Shown here one piece after another: positions 6,315-7,830 of a stretch of 7,830 nt of DNA; positions within the stretch are counted from its first letter, which is position 1; each line of letters begins with the position of its first letter. Source of the DNA: an uncultured Clostridia bacterium (GTDB lineage: Bacteria; Bacillota; Clostridia; UBA1381). Both the position numbers and the translations under genes were made by a program. Under the pieces are notes generated by a model. That model made no database searches, had not been told where the DNA came from, and saw only the letters and a program-made list of their open reading frames with translations. The stretch covers positions 1-7,830 of the forward strand of contig CAJOPD010000019.1 in NCBI GenBank assembly GCA_905236685.1, in the 5' to 3' direction.

Positions 6315-7394
6315 ATGGGCAAGGTTAATATTGATATTAACGGCAAGACCATTCTTGTAACAGGCTCACCCGGTTTTATCGGCGCGGCTTTGGTTATGCG
6401 TCTTTTGAAGGAAATGACCTCAGGCACAGTAATCAGCCTTGATAATATGAACGGATATTATGATGTTGGTCTGAAAGAGTACAGGCTCTCGCTTATAGAG
6501 GATATTGCAAAAGGCGCACGGGCAAATCATATTTTTATAAAGGGTAATATTGCGGACAAAGCCCTTGTGGACAGCATATTTAAGAAGTATCGCCCGAGTA
6601 TTGTTGTAAATCTTGCCGCGCAGGCAGGCGTAAGGTATTCGATAGATAATCCCGATGTTTATATTGAGTCAAACATAATCGGATTTTACAACATTTTGGA
6701 AGCTTGCCGTCATTATCCCACAGAGCATTTGGTTTATGCTTCAAGCTCCTCGGTCTACGGCGGCAATAAAAAAGTGCCGTTTTCCACCGACGACAAGGTC
6801 GACAACCCCGTTTCGCTTTATGCGGCAACAAAAAAGTCAAACGAACTCATTGCACATTGCTACTCAAAGCTCTATAACATTCAGACTACGGGTCTTAGAT
6901 TTTTTACAGTTTACGGTCCTTGGGGCAGACCCGATATGTTCTATTTTTCCGCTACAAAAAAGCTTGCTTCAAACGGCAAAATTCAAATATTCAATTACGG
7001 CAACTGCAAAAGGGATTTCACTTACATTGATGATATTATAGAAGGCGTTTTCCGCGTTATCAAGGGCGCTCCCGAAAAGAAAAACGGCAAAGACGGGCTT
7101 CCGATGCCGCCCTATGCCGTCTACAATATCGGCGGCGGCACACCCGAAAATCTTCTTGATTATATCGATACATTGCAAAAAGAGCTTGTTGATACCGAAA
7201 TTCTGCCAAAAAATTATGATTTTGAGGCACACCGTGAGTTAGTCGGTATGCAGCCAGGAGATGTGCCGATTACATACGCAGACAGCAGCGCTTTGGAAAA
7301 AGATTACGGTTTTAGGCCAAAAATAAATATTAAAGAAGGTCTGCATAAATTTGCAGTGTGGTATAAGGAATACTATAAAGGACAGAACTTTTAA
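6315..7394 (+). CDS. UDP-glucuronate 4-epimerase-like NAD-dependent SDR enzyme
   Basis: This 359-residue extended short-chain dehydrogenase/reductase probably interconverts UDP-glucuronate and UDP-galacturonate, using the product of the preceding gene. The Rossmann motif TGSPGFIG (16-23) is slightly unusual, as TGAAGFIG is the common form. NLAAQAGVRYSIDNP is typical of the UDP-GlcA epimerase group. SSSSVYG (143-149) supplies the active-site Ser (about 144), and YAATK gives Tyr169 and Lys173. YGPWGRPDM and RDFTYIDDI follow, and GMQPGDVPITYAD lies near the C-terminus. The length fits the family. Its ribosome binding site AGGAGG (6300-6305) lies inside the last codons of ugd and the genes are three bases apart, so they are probably translationally linked. 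The last codons and stop form part of the terminator stem. A UDP-glucose 4-epimerase or other UDP-sugar specificity cannot be excluded from sequence alone. Confidence 0.9.
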   Translation: MGKVNIDINGKTILVTGSPGFIGAALVMRLLKEMTSGTVISLDNMNGYYDVGLKEYRLSLIEDIAKGARANHIFIKGNIADKALVDSIFKKYRPSIVVNLAAQAGVRYSIDNPDVYIESNIIGFYNILEACRHYPTEHLVYASSSSVYGGNKKVPFSTDDKVDNPVSLYAATKKSNELIAHCYSKLYNIQTTGLRFFTVYGPWGRPDMFYFSATKKLASNGKIQIFNYGNCKRDFTYIDDIIEGVFRVIKGAPEKKNGKDGLPMPPYAVYNIGGGTPENLLDYIDTLQKELVDTEILPKNYDFEAHRELVGMQPGDVPITYADSSALEKDYGFRPKINIKEGLHKFAVWYKEYYKGQNF

Positions 7395-7410
7395 AAAGTT
7401 CTGTCCTTTT
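7377..7410 (+). terminator. Terminator overlapping the 3' end of the epimerase gene
   Basis: AAAGGACAGAACT (7377-7389) pairs with AGTTCTGTCCTTT (7397-7409). The symmetry continues inward through TTT/AAA so that the loop is small, and the stem runs into four T (7407-7410). The left arm contains the last five sense codons, and the stop codon TAA (7392-7394) lies in the loop region. On the minus strand only three T follow, so it would be a weaker terminator for the converging SGNH hydrolase gene. Confidence 0.85.
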
Positions 7411-7447
7411 AGTTATAAAAACTACCGATAATTTAAACTTTTTTAAG

Positions 7448-7830
7448 TTAAAAGAGTTTTGTAGCTTTAAGCCATTCATCAGCGATTATTTTGTGCCCTT
7501 TGACCGTTGGGTGTACTCCGTCTTTTGAATACAGGTCCAAATCCTCACTTATAGTTTTGAATTTACTGTTTAAATCTACAAGGCAGGTTTTGTACTTATC
7601 CGATAATCTTTCAACTATATCGGCTTTTTCCCGTACAGCCTTTTCCCATACATCAAAGTCATTATATATATCATTTGAAAATGAAAGGTCTTTGTCTTCC
7701 AAATTTACCCTTAACACAAACGGCGTCATCAAAACAATTTTTGCATTTTTGTTCTTTTTCAGCGCCTCGTAAATCATTCTGTCATATATGTACTCATATT
7801 TTTCATTATCAACGCCTATGCCTGCCCTTA
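7448..7830 (-). CDS. SGNH/GDSL-family hydrolase, 3' part only (5' end beyond window)
   Basis: The reading frame is open to the right edge of the window; the 126 residues seen are the C-terminal part. An internal Met (7775-7777) is probably not the start, because the 17 codons before it (beginning RAGIGVDNEKYEYIYD) continue the family alignment. KNAKIVLMTPFVL resembles the strand before the conserved PF of GDSL lipase/esterases. DGVHPTVKGHKIIADEWL near the end is the block V signature carrying the catalytic Asp and His. The nucleophile Ser (block I) and the oxyanion residues (blocks II and III) would lie outside. The family includes carbohydrate esterases and lysophospholipase-like enzymes; the substrate here is unknown, and whether a signal peptide is present cannot be seen. 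It converges on the epimerase gene, ending 53 bases from its stop codon. Confidence 0.85.
   Translation of the reverse strand, partial: RAGIGVDNEKYEYIYDRMIYEALKKNKNAKIVLMTPFVLRVNLEDKDLSFSNDIYNDFDVWEKAVREKADIVERLSDKYKTCLVDLNSKFKTISEDLDLYSKDGVHPTVKGHKIIADEWLKATKLF

Noticed and set aside
7491..7772. Plus-strand frame of 93 codons opposite the SGNH hydrolase
   Set aside because: It is the shadow of the minus-strand gene, whose block V motif is clear.
1..7830. Defence system, CRISPR array, toxin-antitoxin pair or biosynthetic cluster
   Set aside because: No repeat-spacer pattern, nuclease, helicase, toxin or assembly-line motif appears in any plausible gene. The Xre-type domain belongs to the Ugd fusion, not to an antitoxin.

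Overview
The window looks like chromosomal DNA from a low-to-moderate G+C member of the Firmicutes, most likely a gut-type anaerobic Clostridia. The clues are strong AGGAGG-type ribosome binding sites, TTGACA/TATAAT-type promoters, short perfect hairpin-plus-T terminators, secreted proteins with S-layer homology (SLH) domains, and sugar-nucleotide enzymes that read like Clostridia homologues. The species cannot be named from this sequence. Nothing in the window indicates a phage, transposon, CRISPR array or known defence system.

Layout from left to right. A tRNA-Leu(UAA) lacking only its first three bases (1-86) is followed by a perfect hairpin terminator (86-118). Next is an 89-bp fragment (125-213) that duplicates the middle of the SLH gene lying about 1.4 kb further on. 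On the minus strand an SLH surface protein (1121-2674) is followed by a cytoplasmic alpha/beta-hydrolase esterase (262-1062), probably as one transcription unit. A divergent promoter region (about 2690-2835) separates these from a plus-strand secreted SLH protein with a C-terminal NlpC/P60-like cysteine peptidase domain (2847-4634), which ends at its own terminator. A strong promoter then drives a two-gene operon. The first gene (4809-6311) encodes a UDP-glucose 6-dehydrogenase with an Xre-type DNA-binding domain fused to its N-terminus. The second (6315-7394) encodes a UDP-glucuronate 4-epimerase-like protein. A terminator overlaps the end of the operon. The window closes with the 3' part of a minus-strand SGNH/GDSL hydrolase gene (7448-7830) that runs off the right edge.

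The shared theme is the cell envelope. The two SLH proteins are exported and should bind cell-wall polysaccharide, and one carries a probable peptidoglycan-cleaving domain. The dehydrogenase/epimerase pair would convert UDP-glucose to UDP-glucuronate and then UDP-galacturonate for surface polysaccharide. The two hydrolases could act on acylated carbohydrates, but their substrates are unknown.

The most interesting item is the HTH-Ugd fusion: a metabolic enzyme carrying its own DNA-binding head, with an 8-bp inverted repeat flanking its own promoter core. This suggests an enzyme that senses substrate or cofactor and represses its own operon. The second is the 88/89-identical fragment of the SLH gene beside the tRNA, whose single difference is synonymous.
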